From contig NZ_JH947127.1 in the NCBI RefSeq assembly GCF_000302595.1, positions 1 through 64,000 of the forward strand: DNA of 64,000 nt. Direction: 5' to 3'. Source of the stretch: Pedobacter arcticus A12 (lineage in GTDB: Bacteria > Bacteroidota > Bacteroidia > Sphingobacteriales > Sphingobacteriaceae). Below are positions 33,559 to 43,008 of the stretch, in pieces (within the stretch, counting starts at the first letter, position 1; each line of letters opens with the position of its first letter). Position numbers and translations under genes: made by a program. A model generated the notes under the pieces. It had not been told where the DNA came from. It saw nothing but the letters and a program-made list of their open reading frames with translations, and searched no databases.

Positions 33559-34532
33559 TTTTCAAAATGCTTTTGGTTTTTTGTAATGTTATCTAGCGTC
33601 CAGGCGATAATTTCAGTTTGGGGTTGGGAACGCACTGTACAGTTTTTTACGCTACAATAATGGCAACATTGCGGTATACATGGGTCGGCGTGGATAAAAA
33701 ACTCCGTTTTATCGCCAATATTTCTACCAACAGAACGGTCAATTTCAGAAATCTCATCATGCACTTGGTTAAGGTCCAAATAATAAGGTAAAGTTACATG
33801 GCAATCGATATGCGTTTCTGCGCCATAGCGTTGTGCCCTCAAATTGTGAACATCTATCCAAGCATCTTTTCGGGTGCTATTTAAAAACTGAACCACCTTG
33901 CCTACCACTTCCGTATCTACCTCGTCCATAAGGCCAGAAACAGACTTGCGCACTAAGCGATATCCAGAATAAATAATATAAAAACCGAGCGCAATAGAAA
34001 TTAAACTATCCAAAACAAATACACCCGTGAAATAAATCACAACCAAGCCAAGCATCAAACCAAAAGTACTTATCGCGTCGGTAATCAAGTGTTTACCTTC
34101 GGCACTTAAAGTGATAGATCTAAAGCGTTTCCCTTTTTTAACTAAATAAAGACCTAAGACACCATTCACTACACCGGTAATTCCTATAAGTAGCACTCCA
34201 TCTAAAATAGCATGTAGCTGTTGCGGATAAAAAATATTATACACAGATTTTGCAACAATCAATAAGCCCGCTAAAACAATCAACAACCCCTCTACAAAGG
34301 CCGAGAAGAATTCCACTTTACCATGCCCGTAAGGATGATTTTTATCTTTAGGCTGCGACGCCAGATAGATACTATAAAATGCGAATGCACTTGCCAAAAC
34401 GTTTACGATACTTTCCGCCGCATCTGTTAAAATAGCATTAGAATGAGTGGCAAAATATGCAACAAACTTTACCGACATCAGCAAAATGCTAATGACTAAT
34501 GATGCTAAGATGATTTTTTGTTTTGCTTGCAA
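33555..34532 (-). CDS. Cation diffusion facilitator family transporter
   Basis: A 325-residue inner-membrane CDF antiporter exporting Zn2+ or another divalent metal. Six transmembrane helices include LTDAAESIVN with a site-A acidic residue and HPYGHGKVEFF (about 68-78). The cytosolic ferredoxin-like domain (about 210-290) contains THIDCHVTLP. The C-terminus carries an extra cysteine/histidine cluster, CIPQCCHYCSVKNC (about 290-305), likely a further metal site. It is the first gene of the operon with NUDIX and bioA. The transported ion is not certain. Confidence 0.9.
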   Translation of the reverse strand: MQAKQKIILASLVISILLMSVKFVAYFATHSNAILTDAAESIVNVLASAFAFYSIYLASQPKDKNHPYGHGKVEFFSAFVEGLLIVLAGLLIVAKSVYNIFYPQQLHAILDGVLLIGITGVVNGVLGLYLVKKGKRFRSITLSAEGKHLITDAISTFGLMLGLVVIYFTGVFVLDSLISIALGFYIIYSGYRLVRKSVSGLMDEVDTEVVGKVVQFLNSTRKDAWIDVHNLRAQRYGAETHIDCHVTLPYYLDLNQVHDEISEIDRSVGRNIGDKTEFFIHADPCIPQCCHYCSVKNCTVRSQPQTEIIAWTLDNITKNQKHFEK

Positions 34533-34622
34533 TGTTTTATCTAAGATATGATCGTTCGATATTTCAATGAGATTACAAACTTATTGAATTTAGATTCCTT
34601 TACGTCATAAAAACTATTTTTA

Positions 34623-34630
34623 TATATTTG
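34623..34630 (+). promoter_or_regulatory. Candidate -7 box for the aminotransferase gene
   Basis: TATATTTG is a perfect TAnnTTTG match and lies 16 bp before the ATG, predicting a leader of about 10 nt. No good TTTG is found at -33. Confidence 0.5.
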
Positions 34631-34646
34631 CACCACAAAGAAAACC

Positions 34647-35840
34647 ATGAGTATTTTATCTAACAGAATCAATAATTTGGCAGAAAGCCAAACTATTAAA
34701 ATGGCCAAACTAGGTCGTGAATTATCTGCAAAAGGCATTAATGTAATTAGCCTTAGTTTTGGTGAGCCTGATTTCCATACACCGCAATTTATTAAAGATG
34801 CTGCGGTTGAAGCAATGGATAAAAACTTCACTTACTATACGCCTGTTTCTGGTTACCCAGATTTGAGAAAGGCAATTGCAGAGAAGCTTAAAAGAGAAAA
34901 TAATTTAGATTACAATTTTGATCAGATTGTTGTTTCTACAGGTGCAAAACAAGCTTTAACTAATGCATTAATGGTAATGATCAACCCTGGAGAAGAGGTG
35001 ATTATTCCAACTCCTTATTGGGTATCATACTCAGAAATGGTGAAATTAGCAGAAGGTGAATCGGTTTTTATTAATGCTACGGCAGAAAACAACTTTAAAA
35101 TAACTGCTGAAGAATTAGAAGCTGCCATTACACCGAAGACCAAAATGTTTATGTTTTCTTCGCCATGTAACCCTACCGGCAGTGTTTACAGCAGAGAAGA
35201 ACTAGCTTCTTTGGTTAAAGTTTTTGAAAAACATCCACAGATCTACATTCTTTCTGATGAGATTTATGAGCACATCAATTTTATTGGAGGTCACGTTTCT
35301 ATTGCAGAATTCCCATCGGTAAAAGAAAGAACTATTGTTATCAACGGTTTTTCCAAAGCTTATGCGATGACGGGTTGGAGAATTGGTTATTTGGCCGCTC
35401 CGAAAGCGATAGCAGACGCTGCTGATAAACTACAAGGTCAGATTACTTCTGGCTCTTGCTCAATTACCCAAAAAGCTGGTTTAGCCGCTTTAAATGGTGG
35501 TTTAAAAGAAGTTCACGAAATGCGTGATGCATTTTTGAAAAGACGTGGAATCGTTTATGACCTATTGAGTAAAATTGAAGGATTAAAAGTTAACCTACCA
35601 GACGGAGCATTCTATTTTTTCCCAGACGTTTCTTCTTATTTTGGAAAATCTGTTGACGGACAAATCATGAACAATGCCGAAGACATATCCCTGTACTTAC
35701 TTAACACGGGCCACGTTTCTACCGTTACCGGTGAAGCATTTGGTAATGAAAACTGTATCAGAATTTCTTATGCAGCTTCTGAAGATGAATTGCGTGAAGC
35801 CTGCAAGCGAATTGCATCAGCTTTAGAAAAGTTAAAATAG
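34647..35840 (+). CDS. aspC: PLP-dependent aminotransferase (aspartate aminotransferase type)
   Basis: A 397-residue fold-type I, class I/II aminotransferase of the AspB/AspC group, probably interconverting aspartate and 2-oxoglutarate with oxaloacetate and glutamate. SFGEPDFHTP near the N-terminus, PTPYWVSYSEM, SPCNPTGSVYS and LSDEIYEHI are conserved, the PLP lysine is K237 in GFSKAYAMTGWR, and R-binding NENCIRISYA lies at the end. It is a single gene with its own promoter box and terminator. The symbol is by family; substrate specificity may include other amino acids. Confidence 0.9.
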   Translation: MSILSNRINNLAESQTIKMAKLGRELSAKGINVISLSFGEPDFHTPQFIKDAAVEAMDKNFTYYTPVSGYPDLRKAIAEKLKRENNLDYNFDQIVVSTGAKQALTNALMVMINPGEEVIIPTPYWVSYSEMVKLAEGESVFINATAENNFKITAEELEAAITPKTKMFMFSSPCNPTGSVYSREELASLVKVFEKHPQIYILSDEIYEHINFIGGHVSIAEFPSVKERTIVINGFSKAYAMTGWRIGYLAAPKAIADAADKLQGQITSGSCSITQKAGLAALNGGLKEVHEMRDAFLKRRGIVYDLLSKIEGLKVNLPDGAFYFFPDVSSYFGKSVDGQIMNNAEDISLYLLNTGHVSTVTGEAFGNENCIRISYAASEDELREACKRIASALEKLK

Positions 35841-35872
35841 TCTTCGCCTTTTTAGGCAAAGAAATGTTCAAT

Positions 35873-35904
35873 AAAAAAAGAGGATGGTTTAATCCTCTTT
35901 TTTT
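35873..35904. terminator. Bidirectional rho-independent terminator
   Basis: A perfect 13-bp stem (AAAAAAAGAGGAT with ATCCTCTTTTTTT, loop GGTTTA) lies between the aminotransferase gene (+) and the PAS kinase gene (-). Confidence 0.9.
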
Positions 35905-35923
35905 ATTTGACAAAATACAGTGT

Positions 35924-37021
35924 TTACGGTTTAAATGTAATTGTAAAAGTAGTTCCTATATTCTTTTTACTTTCCACAACAACGCTACCTCCCATTTCTG
36001 TAACCTGTTTTTTAACCAAAAACAAGCCTACTCCTTTTGCATCAGTATTGGTATGAAAAGTTTGGTTTAAGCCAAATATTCTATCTTTTGCTTTATCTGC
36101 ATCAAAGCCAATACCGTTATCAGAAACAATCAACTGATGAAGATTGCCATTAATTAAAGTTTTAAAAACAATGTGTGGAGCAATCTTTGGCTTACGGTAT
36201 TTCAACGCATTTGTAAGCAAATTAAGCAGAATACTTTCAAAATAACTTTTGTTAAAAACTATCTCATTAAAAGCAGTAAAGTCAGAATCAATAATTGCAT
36301 TACTATTTCTAATTATCGCACTTACAGATTCACAAACATCTCTTAAACAAGTTTCAATAGACAAATTCTCTATATGAAGCTTTGCGTTCACATCTTTTTG
36401 AACCAGTTCATTGATGTAATTCTCAAGGGTTTCGTTTACTTTATCGGTAGATTGCTTAATAAGATTGATTAACTTTAAATTATCTTGGTTCTCGATTTCA
36501 TCATAATTAAGCAAATCAAACAAGCCTCTAATATTAGCTAAAGGTGAACGTAAATTATGCGAAGCTAAACGGACAAAATGCTCTAGGTCTTTATTGATAC
36601 GCGAAACCTCTTCAAAAAGAAGTTTTTGCTGCTTTTCTGCTTCTTTACGTTTGGTTACGTTTTTGGCGATAGCAAAAATATAACGATTTTCATAGACGGG
36701 AATTGATGTCCAAGAAAGCCAAACAATTTCGCCGGTTTTGGTTTTATAACGATTCTCGAAATTTATAAGTGGCACACCTTCTAACATTTGGTTACGTGTA
36801 AGCCTTGTTATCGCCTTATCTTCTTCAAAAATTAAATCTGTAATAGCAATACTCAATAATTCTTCTTCACTATAACCTAACACCCTTGAAACCGACGGGT
36901 TAATTTTTAAAAAATAACCTTCAAAGCTCGCTATACATAACAAATCGGGAGTATGATAAAAAAACTGACTAAGCAAAGTAAATTCGTCAGTTTTAAAAGA
37001 AGCTAAATTTAAAGAGCGCAT
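35924..37021 (-). CDS. PAS-domain sensor histidine kinase (soluble)
   Basis: A 365-residue cytosolic kinase with no membrane segment. The PAS domain (about 17-125) starts FYHTPDLLCIASFEGYFLKIN and ends with the PAC-like FAIAKNVTKRKEAEK. A short coiled coil leads to HisKA with H155 in RLASHNLRSPLANI. The ATPase domain has LLTNALKYRKP, VSDNGIGFD and KGVGLFLVKKQ. No partner response regulator is near. It is a single gene with a terminator shared with the aminotransferase gene. The signal bound by PAS is unknown. Confidence 0.9.
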   Translation of the reverse strand: MRSLNLASFKTDEFTLLSQFFYHTPDLLCIASFEGYFLKINPSVSRVLGYSEEELLSIAITDLIFEEDKAITRLTRNQMLEGVPLINFENRYKTKTGEIVWLSWTSIPVYENRYIFAIAKNVTKRKEAEKQQKLLFEEVSRINKDLEHFVRLASHNLRSPLANIRGLFDLLNYDEIENQDNLKLINLIKQSTDKVNETLENYINELVQKDVNAKLHIENLSIETCLRDVCESVSAIIRNSNAIIDSDFTAFNEIVFNKSYFESILLNLLTNALKYRKPKIAPHIVFKTLINGNLHQLIVSDNGIGFDADKAKDRIFGLNQTFHTNTDAKGVGLFLVKKQVTEMGGSVVVESKKNIGTTFTITFKP

Positions 37022-37097
37022 ATTATCAAATTTTAAAATATAAATTAATGATGATTATGCTTTTTCTAGGGATATAACAAAAGTAGCGCTTTAATCT

Positions 37098-37131
37098 AAA
37101 ATAAAGCCCCAAATAAATGAGGCTTTATTTT
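37098..37131 (-). terminator. Rho-independent terminator of ppc
   Basis: An 11-bp stem (AAAATAAAGCC with GGCTTTATTTT) lies at the 3' end of ppc; read on the minus strand it begins at the stop codon. The A-tract on the left gives the U-tract of the minus transcript. Confidence 0.75.
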
Positions 37132-39719
37132 TATGCAGAATTCCTTGCTGCGTTTACAATTCCGTAAAGAGTCCGTAGAATTAACTTGTTATAAATTGTT
37201 CTGTGTGCATCACTCGTATTCTTATCTAAACAACGTATAATTGCATAACGTTGGATAATTACCAAGGGATGTGTGATTTTCTCTCGTACTTGGATAGACT
37301 GGCGATCTAAAGGATACTTCTGCATTAAAACTTGTGTATCGCTTAAATCTAACAACAGCTCTTCTGTTAAAACAAACTCTGCTTTTAATTTTTTCCAGAA
37401 GTTACCAAAAGTTTCATCGTTTTCTAAATAAGCTGTTAACCTAAAATCTGCTTTAGTCATGGACATCATGCAGTTATCAATCACAGCTCTAAAAAAACCA
37501 TTAGTAGCATAAAAGTCTTTAACCTGTTGCCAACCACCTTCTTTTTTAAGCTTAGCCAAGGCAGTACCTACACCGTAAAAACCTGGGATATTTTGTTTTA
37601 ACTGACTCCACGACGTAACAAAACTAATTGCTCTTAAATCTTCTAATTTAAGTTCTGCATCTGAGTTTCGCTTAACCGGACGACTGCTGATATTGATCTG
37701 CGACAGCATTTTAAGCGGACTTTGAACTTCCAAAAACTTAAGGAACAACGGATCTCTCCTTAATTCCATAAATGCATCGTAACTGGTATCAGCAATATCA
37801 CTAAAAAGCGTTCTTTCGGCTGGAGTCATTGTATCGCTATCTTTTTTATTGATTGCTGATGATATCCCGGCATTTATTAATTGCTCCATGTTATTTCTAG
37901 CACTTTCAAAAGTACCAAACTGCGAGCTTATGGTTTGACCTTGTACAGTTACCTGGATTTGCTTATTGGCAACATCCTTACCAAACGAAGCGTAAAACTT
38001 GTGTGTTTTACCCCCACCCCTTGCTGGTGGACCTCCTCTTCCATCAAAAAATGCTAAATCAATTCCGTTTTTTCTCGAAACTTCAGTAAGTGTATATTTT
38101 GCATAATATAAAGACCAGTTTGCCATTAAATAACCGCCGTCTTTTGTACTGTCAGAGAAACCTAACATCACCACTTGGCGTGTTTTGCGACGCTCTAAAT
38201 GTTTCTGGTAAATAGGGTGATCGTAAAGAATCTGCATCACCTCGCTAGAATCCTTTAAATCGTCGATGGTTTCAAAAAGTGGTACAAAATCGATATCTAA
38301 TTCATCCATTTTCCAACCACTCCATAAAAACAATTGCATCAACTGTAGAATATCAGATGCTTTTTGGCAGTTACTAATGATAAAACGGTGGCAAGCTCTT
38401 TTTCCCTGATGCTTTTGGATATCTTTAATCAATCTTATCACATCTAAACTGTCTTTACTAAGCTCTGCAAAAGAACCGTAATTCTCCAAACTAAGCTCGT
38501 TTAACGGAATAGCTTTTACTTTCTCTTCTTCAGACAGTTCCATATAGTTAGCAGGAATAGTACCTTTCACTGGCGCTGTAGCCATACATTCAGCAAACAA
38601 GGTGCGCAGTATCCGGCTATCCTGTCTGATATCAAGAGAGGCGAAATGACAACCAAACAGCTTCACTTTCCAAATCAGATCATCAACCACACTTGCGAAT
38701 AAACCATCGTGATAATCTTTTAAAACGCGTTTGATATTTCTTAGATTATCAAGCAGTTCCTCTTTAATGTTTGTTCCTTCGCCGTTAGATTCAAAAGCAT
38801 TGTCATAAATCAATTTCTCTAAAACATCCATGTACTTTTCAACACCGTTGAAAGTTACCCTACGTTTCATGTTTTTGAAATCGCGGTAGTAGCACCTAAA
38901 TAATGCTTGTCTTAAAAAAGCGGAAACTTTTTTAGTAGTTTCAGTAGTCACATACGGATTCCCGTCTCTATCTCCTCCGGGCCAAAACCCAAGTTCGATC
39001 AAACTGTGGTTGCCTAAGTCTAGTTTAAATACATCTTCTAGGTTTTTATGAACGTTAGACGCGGTTTGGTAAAAAATATTTTCAAGATACCAGGTTAAGC
39101 TAACCGCTTCGTCAACTGGTGTAGGTTTTTCTTTTTTGAAAAAAGGTGTTTTCCCCAACTGTTTTAAAAGGAGGTTGATTGCGTTGACGTCGTTTTCTTT
39201 GATGGCATCCGTCAAATCGGTCATAATTCCTAAAATGGGACCTGGATAAAACTGCGTTGGGTGGGCGGTTAACACCAATCGCAATTTAAATTCCGACAGC
39301 GCATCTTGGATATGCTTGTAAAGGCTTTCATCTTCCACAGCCTTATTCATTAAGCTGTTTAATGATGTCGCATCGTCTAGGTCAGTTATTTTTGAGAAAG
39401 CAGCATCTTCGACCGCATCAAAAAGAACCACCTGCCTTTCAATGTATTGGATAAACCTGAAGAGTAGATCAAAAATCTCTTTTTGATCGGTTATCTCAAC
39501 CTGTTTAGAAAAAAATGATTCGATGATATCATCGGGTCTCAAGCTCTTCTCTATTCCTTCTTCGCAATATTTAAAAAAATAAGGTAACGCTAAACCAGTA
39601 TTTTTCACACTATAAAAAGGAAGTGTTAGAAAAAGACTGTTATAAAGTTCGAATTTTGTAGTGACTTCGTTTTTAAAGACTGTTTCTTTTGAACGTAGTG
39701 GTGTATTTAATTTCAACAT
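37131..39719 (-). CDS. ppc: Phosphoenolpyruvate carboxylase, Bacteroidota-type
   Basis: An 862-residue PEP carboxylase, adding bicarbonate to PEP to give oxaloacetate for the TCA cycle. The catalytic histidine motif is LTAHPTQ (H153; most relatives have HPTE), and the second region reads GFSDSTKDGGYL and DGRGGPPARGGGKTH with a PPARGG in place of SVGRGG. NMEQLINAGISS-type sequence follows. The C-terminus ends RNSA and lacks the final glycine that is nearly invariant in classical enzymes. I recall this divergent form as usual in the phylum. Activity is likely, but regulation may differ. It is a single gene. Confidence 0.92.
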   Translation of the reverse strand: MLKLNTPLRSKETVFKNEVTTKFELYNSLFLTLPFYSVKNTGLALPYFFKYCEEGIEKSLRPDDIIESFFSKQVEITDQKEIFDLLFRFIQYIERQVVLFDAVEDAAFSKITDLDDATSLNSLMNKAVEDESLYKHIQDALSEFKLRLVLTAHPTQFYPGPILGIMTDLTDAIKENDVNAINLLLKQLGKTPFFKKEKPTPVDEAVSLTWYLENIFYQTASNVHKNLEDVFKLDLGNHSLIELGFWPGGDRDGNPYVTTETTKKVSAFLRQALFRCYYRDFKNMKRRVTFNGVEKYMDVLEKLIYDNAFESNGEGTNIKEELLDNLRNIKRVLKDYHDGLFASVVDDLIWKVKLFGCHFASLDIRQDSRILRTLFAECMATAPVKGTIPANYMELSEEEKVKAIPLNELSLENYGSFAELSKDSLDVIRLIKDIQKHQGKRACHRFIISNCQKASDILQLMQLFLWSGWKMDELDIDFVPLFETIDDLKDSSEVMQILYDHPIYQKHLERRKTRQVVMLGFSDSTKDGGYLMANWSLYYAKYTLTEVSRKNGIDLAFFDGRGGPPARGGGKTHKFYASFGKDVANKQIQVTVQGQTISSQFGTFESARNNMEQLINAGISSAINKKDSDTMTPAERTLFSDIADTSYDAFMELRRDPLFLKFLEVQSPLKMLSQINISSRPVKRNSDAELKLEDLRAISFVTSWSQLKQNIPGFYGVGTALAKLKKEGGWQQVKDFYATNGFFRAVIDNCMMSMTKADFRLTAYLENDETFGNFWKKLKAEFVLTEELLLDLSDTQVLMQKYPLDRQSIQVREKITHPLVIIQRYAIIRCLDKNTSDAHRTIYNKLILRTLYGIVNAARNSA

Positions 39720-39945
39720 GATGCGTGAAAATTACGTTAAACTTTGGGGTTACACAAATAAATATTAAAAAGAATGAAAAAGGTTTTTGCAAAATTACGC
39801 GGTTTAAAGCGCTTAAACCAAGATTCTGTATAGTCGATTATCTCGTTTAACGATGTTTTTAATAGATAAAATACAGGTAATTCAAAAATTAATATTCTGA
39901 TGATTAATTGGTTACAGTATTTATTGCATTTTTTATCAAAATAAA

Positions 39946-39976
39946 TTTGCCAGAATGATTCACTTTTGTACTTTTG
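39946..39976 (+). promoter_or_regulatory. Promoter of the tRNA-Ser gene
   Basis: TTTG (39946-39949), a 19-bp gap and TACTTTTG (39969-39976) match the Bacteroidota TTTG / TAnnTTTG consensus and end 5 bp before the tRNA. Confidence 0.8.
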
Positions 39977-39981
39977 CCCTC

Positions 39982-40066
39982 GGAGAGTTGGCAGAGTGGT
40001 CGATTGCGGCAGTCTTGAAAACTGTTGACTGTTACAGGTCCGCGGGTTCGAATCCCCCACTCTCCG
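39982..40066 (+). tRNA. serT: tRNA-Ser(TGA)
   Basis: An 85-nt tRNA with a long variable arm, as in the serine class. The acceptor stem pairs GGAGAGT with ACTCTCC, the discriminator is G, the anticodon loop CTTGAAA gives TGA (40016-40018), and the T arm contains GGTTCGAATCC. It reads UCA and other UCN serine codons. The 3' CCA is not encoded. It has its own promoter and terminator. Confidence 0.96.
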
Positions 40067-40076
40067 CATCAAATTA

Positions 40077-40118
40077 GAAAGCCTGAAATCGTAAAGATTT
40101 CGGGCTTCTTTTTTTTTA
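40077..40118 (+). terminator. Rho-independent terminator of tRNA-Ser
   Basis: GAAAGCCTGAAATC and GATTTCGGGCTTC form a stem of about 12 bp (one G-T pair and one bulge) with loop GTAAA, followed by a run of T from 40108. Confidence 0.88.
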
Positions 40119-40235
40119 TGCAGTTTCAAGAGACTGATGACCAATCGTTTCTACGATCTCTTAAGGACAAAATGATGGTTCGATTTTGCAGATAAATATC
40201 TATCACCTCAAACTCTAAAAACTAAGCTTTTAATT

Positions 40236-40243
40236 TATCTTTG
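40236..40243 (+). promoter_or_regulatory. Candidate -7 box placed for a leaderless transcript
   Basis: TATCTTTG matches TAnnTTTG exactly and ends only 5 bp before the ATG at 40249. Transcription would begin at or next to the start codon. No clear -33 TTTG is found. Confidence 0.5.
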
Positions 40244-40248
40244 CCGAC

Positions 40249-40968
40249 ATGAAGATTCCGAAGCTCCAAGACTTGATCATATTTGAGAACGAAAACATAA
40301 TTGTGGTCAACAAACCGCCTTTTATTTCCTCTTTAGATGAACGAGAAGGCGGAGATGTCAATATTTTAAGATTAGCGAAGCAGTATCACGAGGATGCACA
40401 AATATGCCATCGTTTAGATAAAGAAACATCTGGTGTAATGATCATCGCCAAAAATCCAGAAACCTACCGTTTTATTTCCATGCAATTTGAGCATCGTGAA
40501 GTAAAAAAGGTTTACCATGCTGTTGTTGATGGAACACATAGTTTTAACGATATACTTGTAGACTTGCCGATTTTGAACATTGGAAAAGGGAATGTTTTGA
40601 TTAGTAAAAACGAAGGTAAAAAAGCCGACACCTACTTTAAATCTTTGGTGTATTTTAAGCACTACACTTTGATAGAAGCTAGACCAGTAACTGGACGTAT
40701 GCACCAAATCAGGATTCATCTAGCTACACAAAAAGCATCAATTAGTGGCGACGAGATGTATGGTGGCAAACCAGTCTTTCTATCGCAAATCAAAAGAAAC
40801 TACCGTATTAGCAAGAATGAAGAAGAACAACCGATTATGAAGCGCTTTGCGTTGCACTCTAGAGAGGTAACGTTTAAAATCTCTGAAACCGAAACCAAAA
40901 CTTTTACAGCAGAATATCCAAAAGACTTCGCCGTATTGTTAAAGTTATTGGAGAAAAACGATAGTTAG
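40249..40968 (+). CDS. RluA-family RNA pseudouridine synthase
   Basis: A 239-residue pseudouridine synthase of the RluA family, converting uridine to pseudouridine in rRNA or tRNA. The catalytic aspartate is D57 in CHRLDKETSGVMI, the second motif is KKVYHAVVDG, and the third is RPVTGRMHQIRIHLA. There is no N-terminal S4 domain, as in RluA and RluC-short types. Its RNA target cannot be chosen from sequence. The promoter box suggests a leaderless message. The gene ends at a strong terminator shared with the symporter gene. Confidence 0.92.
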   Translation: MKIPKLQDLIIFENENIIVVNKPPFISSLDEREGGDVNILRLAKQYHEDAQICHRLDKETSGVMIIAKNPETYRFISMQFEHREVKKVYHAVVDGTHSFNDILVDLPILNIGKGNVLISKNEGKKADTYFKSLVYFKHYTLIEARPVTGRMHQIRIHLATQKASISGDEMYGGKPVFLSQIKRNYRISKNEEEQPIMKRFALHSREVTFKISETETKTFTAEYPKDFAVLLKLLEKNDS

Positions 40969-41005
40969 CATAACGTGATAACATTTTTTAAATAAACGCT
41001 AAATA

Positions 41006-41037
41006 AAAAAATCCCCAACAATTGCTGGGGATTTTTT
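41006..41037. terminator. Bidirectional rho-independent terminator
   Basis: A perfect 12-bp stem (AAAAAATCCCCA with TGGGGATTTTTT) with an 8-nt loop lies between the pseudouridine synthase gene (+) and the symporter gene (-). Confidence 0.9.
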
Positions 41038-41055
41038 ATTGCTAGCAAAATTAGT

Positions 41056-42720
41056 TTACCAGAATACTGTATATAGTGCAATCAAAATACCTATAATCAA
41101 CAATGCTCCTACTGTAAAAGCCGGAGTAGGTTTAAACATGCTTGCGTCAACTTCTAAGCCTTTAGGATTTGGAGTAGATTTGTATTCTAATTTACTGATA
41201 AAGAACATCCCGATAACCGAAAAAAGAAATACAAAGCCCATTCTATCTAAGAATGGAATTTCATATACTCCGTTTGCTGGCACAGCAAATCCGGTAGAGT
41301 ACAGGAATGAAAGATCCATAAACTCCGGAAGAAATTTTAAGACAACAGAAAGAATAAATCCACCGATTGTTGCAAAAAGTGCGGCCGAAGAAGTTGTACG
41401 TTTCCAGAAGAAACCTAAAATAAACATGGCAAAGATACCTGGAGATACAAAACCTGTGTACTCCTGAATAAACTTGAAACCACCTTTTTCGATTCCTAGG
41501 AATGGAGAGATTACTACGGCTAACAATATTGCAACCACTACCGTAATTTTACCTGTAATTACTAAGTTTTTTTCTGATGCGTTTTTGTTAAAAGCTTTTC
41601 TGTAAACATCTAAAGTAAAAATGGTTGCGATACTATTTGCTTTACCCGCTAAGGAGGCTACTACCGCAGCTGTTAAGGCTGCAAAAGAAAGTCCTTTTAA
41701 ACCGCTTGGTAACAAATTCAATAAAACTGGGTAAGCTCTATCTGCTTGTAATTTACCATTTACCAACATTTCTGTAGTAAATACCTCTTGCTTGTATAAT
41801 AAATACGCTGCTATACCCGGTAAAACCACAATCAGGGGCATTAAAAGTTTTAAGAAAGCTGCAAACAAAATACCGCCACGGGCAGTTTTCAAATCAGCAC
41901 CTAAAGCTCTTTGAGTAATGTACTGGTTACATCCCCAATAGTTTAAGTTTACAATCCACATACCACCCAATAAAACGGTTAAACCCGGAAGCTCAATGTA
42001 GTTTTCGTTCTCTTTATCAAAAATCATATGGAAGTGTTCTCCCGCCTGTGAGGTTAGATGGGTAAAACCTTTTATTACACCTGTATCTCCATAATGTTCT
42101 GCTACTAAGTTTAATGCTAAGTAGGTTGTGGCTAAACCTCCTAAAATCAAGAAAAACACCTGAATAACGTCTGTATAACCAATTACCTTCATCCCACCTA
42201 AAGTGATAATGATTGCAAATATGGCCATGCCTAGCATACAAACTGTGAAGTTGATGCCCGATATACTACTTACGGCAATAGCTCCTAAAAATAAAATAGA
42301 AGTTAAGTTAACAACTACATAAAGTAACAACCAAAAAACGGCCATAATCATAGCAACTGTTTCGTTATACCGTTGACTCAAAAATTGTGGCATAGTAAAA
42401 ATGCCGTTCTTAAGATAAACTGGGATAAAGAATACAGCTACAATCACTAAGGTAATGGCGGCCATCCATTCATAGGTAGCAATTGCCAAACCTAACTGAA
42501 AACCAGACCCACTCATCCCGATGAATTGCTCGGCAGAAATATTTGAAGCAATTAAAGAAGCTCCGATTGCCCACCATGTTAGCGAGCCTTCTGCTAAAAA
42601 ATAATCCTTCGAATCATTTTTCTCGCTCTTCTTCTTCCGATATATCCAGAGTCCGTAGCCGGCTACGATCACAAAATAAGTCAGGAATACAATGTAATCC
42701 GCTGTTGAAAGTGTTTTCAT
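41056..42720 (-). CDS. Sodium/solute symporter (SSS family)
   Basis: A 554-residue inner-membrane symporter of the SSS (sodium/sugar) family with about 14 helices. The N-terminus ADYIVFLTYFVIVAGYG, the GSLTWWAIGASLIASNISAE segment (about 46-65) containing the sodium-site serine, and SGKANS-like LAGKANSIATIFTLD are family marks. A final helix (about 533-552) closes the protein. It lies after uxuA and the SDR gene, on the same strand, so glucuronate, galacturonate or an oligosaccharide thereof is the likely substrate. A terminator-like hairpin separates it from uxuA, so expression may be partly independent. Confidence 0.88.
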   Translation of the reverse strand: MKTLSTADYIVFLTYFVIVAGYGLWIYRKKKSEKNDSKDYFLAEGSLTWWAIGASLIASNISAEQFIGMSGSGFQLGLAIATYEWMAAITLVIVAVFFIPVYLKNGIFTMPQFLSQRYNETVAMIMAVFWLLLYVVVNLTSILFLGAIAVSSISGINFTVCMLGMAIFAIIITLGGMKVIGYTDVIQVFFLILGGLATTYLALNLVAEHYGDTGVIKGFTHLTSQAGEHFHMIFDKENENYIELPGLTVLLGGMWIVNLNYWGCNQYITQRALGADLKTARGGILFAAFLKLLMPLIVVLPGIAAYLLYKQEVFTTEMLVNGKLQADRAYPVLLNLLPSGLKGLSFAALTAAVVASLAGKANSIATIFTLDVYRKAFNKNASEKNLVITGKITVVVAILLAVVISPFLGIEKGGFKFIQEYTGFVSPGIFAMFILGFFWKRTTSSAALFATIGGFILSVVLKFLPEFMDLSFLYSTGFAVPANGVYEIPFLDRMGFVFLFSVIGMFFISKLEYKSTPNPKGLEVDASMFKPTPAFTVGALLIIGILIALYTVFW

Positions 42721-42906
42721 TAATTTCTAAATTGGTTTAGGTTTTAAAAAAATCTTATAAATCAAACTAAAGAAAATTGGGGTAATTTACTCGCAATTTG
42801 ATTTGCAAAAGCTAATATGCAAAATAATTTTTAATACATCGTGTATATTTTACAATAAGTAAAACATAAGATCACGATCTTATCAAAATATCTTTCAAAA
42901 AAACAA

Positions 42907-42935
42907 CCCCAACTATTTACTTATCAAATAGTTGG
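42907..42935 (-). terminator. Terminator-like hairpin after uxuA
   Basis: A perfect 11-bp stem (CCCAACTATTT with AAATAGTTGGG) lies 73 bp beyond the uxuA stop on the minus strand and is followed by a run of T in the minus reading (A-tract at 42896-42905). Confidence 0.8.
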
Positions 42936-43008
42936 GATTTTGTTATAAGAATACATTTTTTTTATAACACTTTTATTTAGATCTAAGCAATCGAATGCTT
43001 TGCGCCTG

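Noticed and set aside
39737-40144. 135-codon frame on the minus strand
   Set aside because: It runs antisense through the tRNA-Ser gene, its promoter and its terminator.
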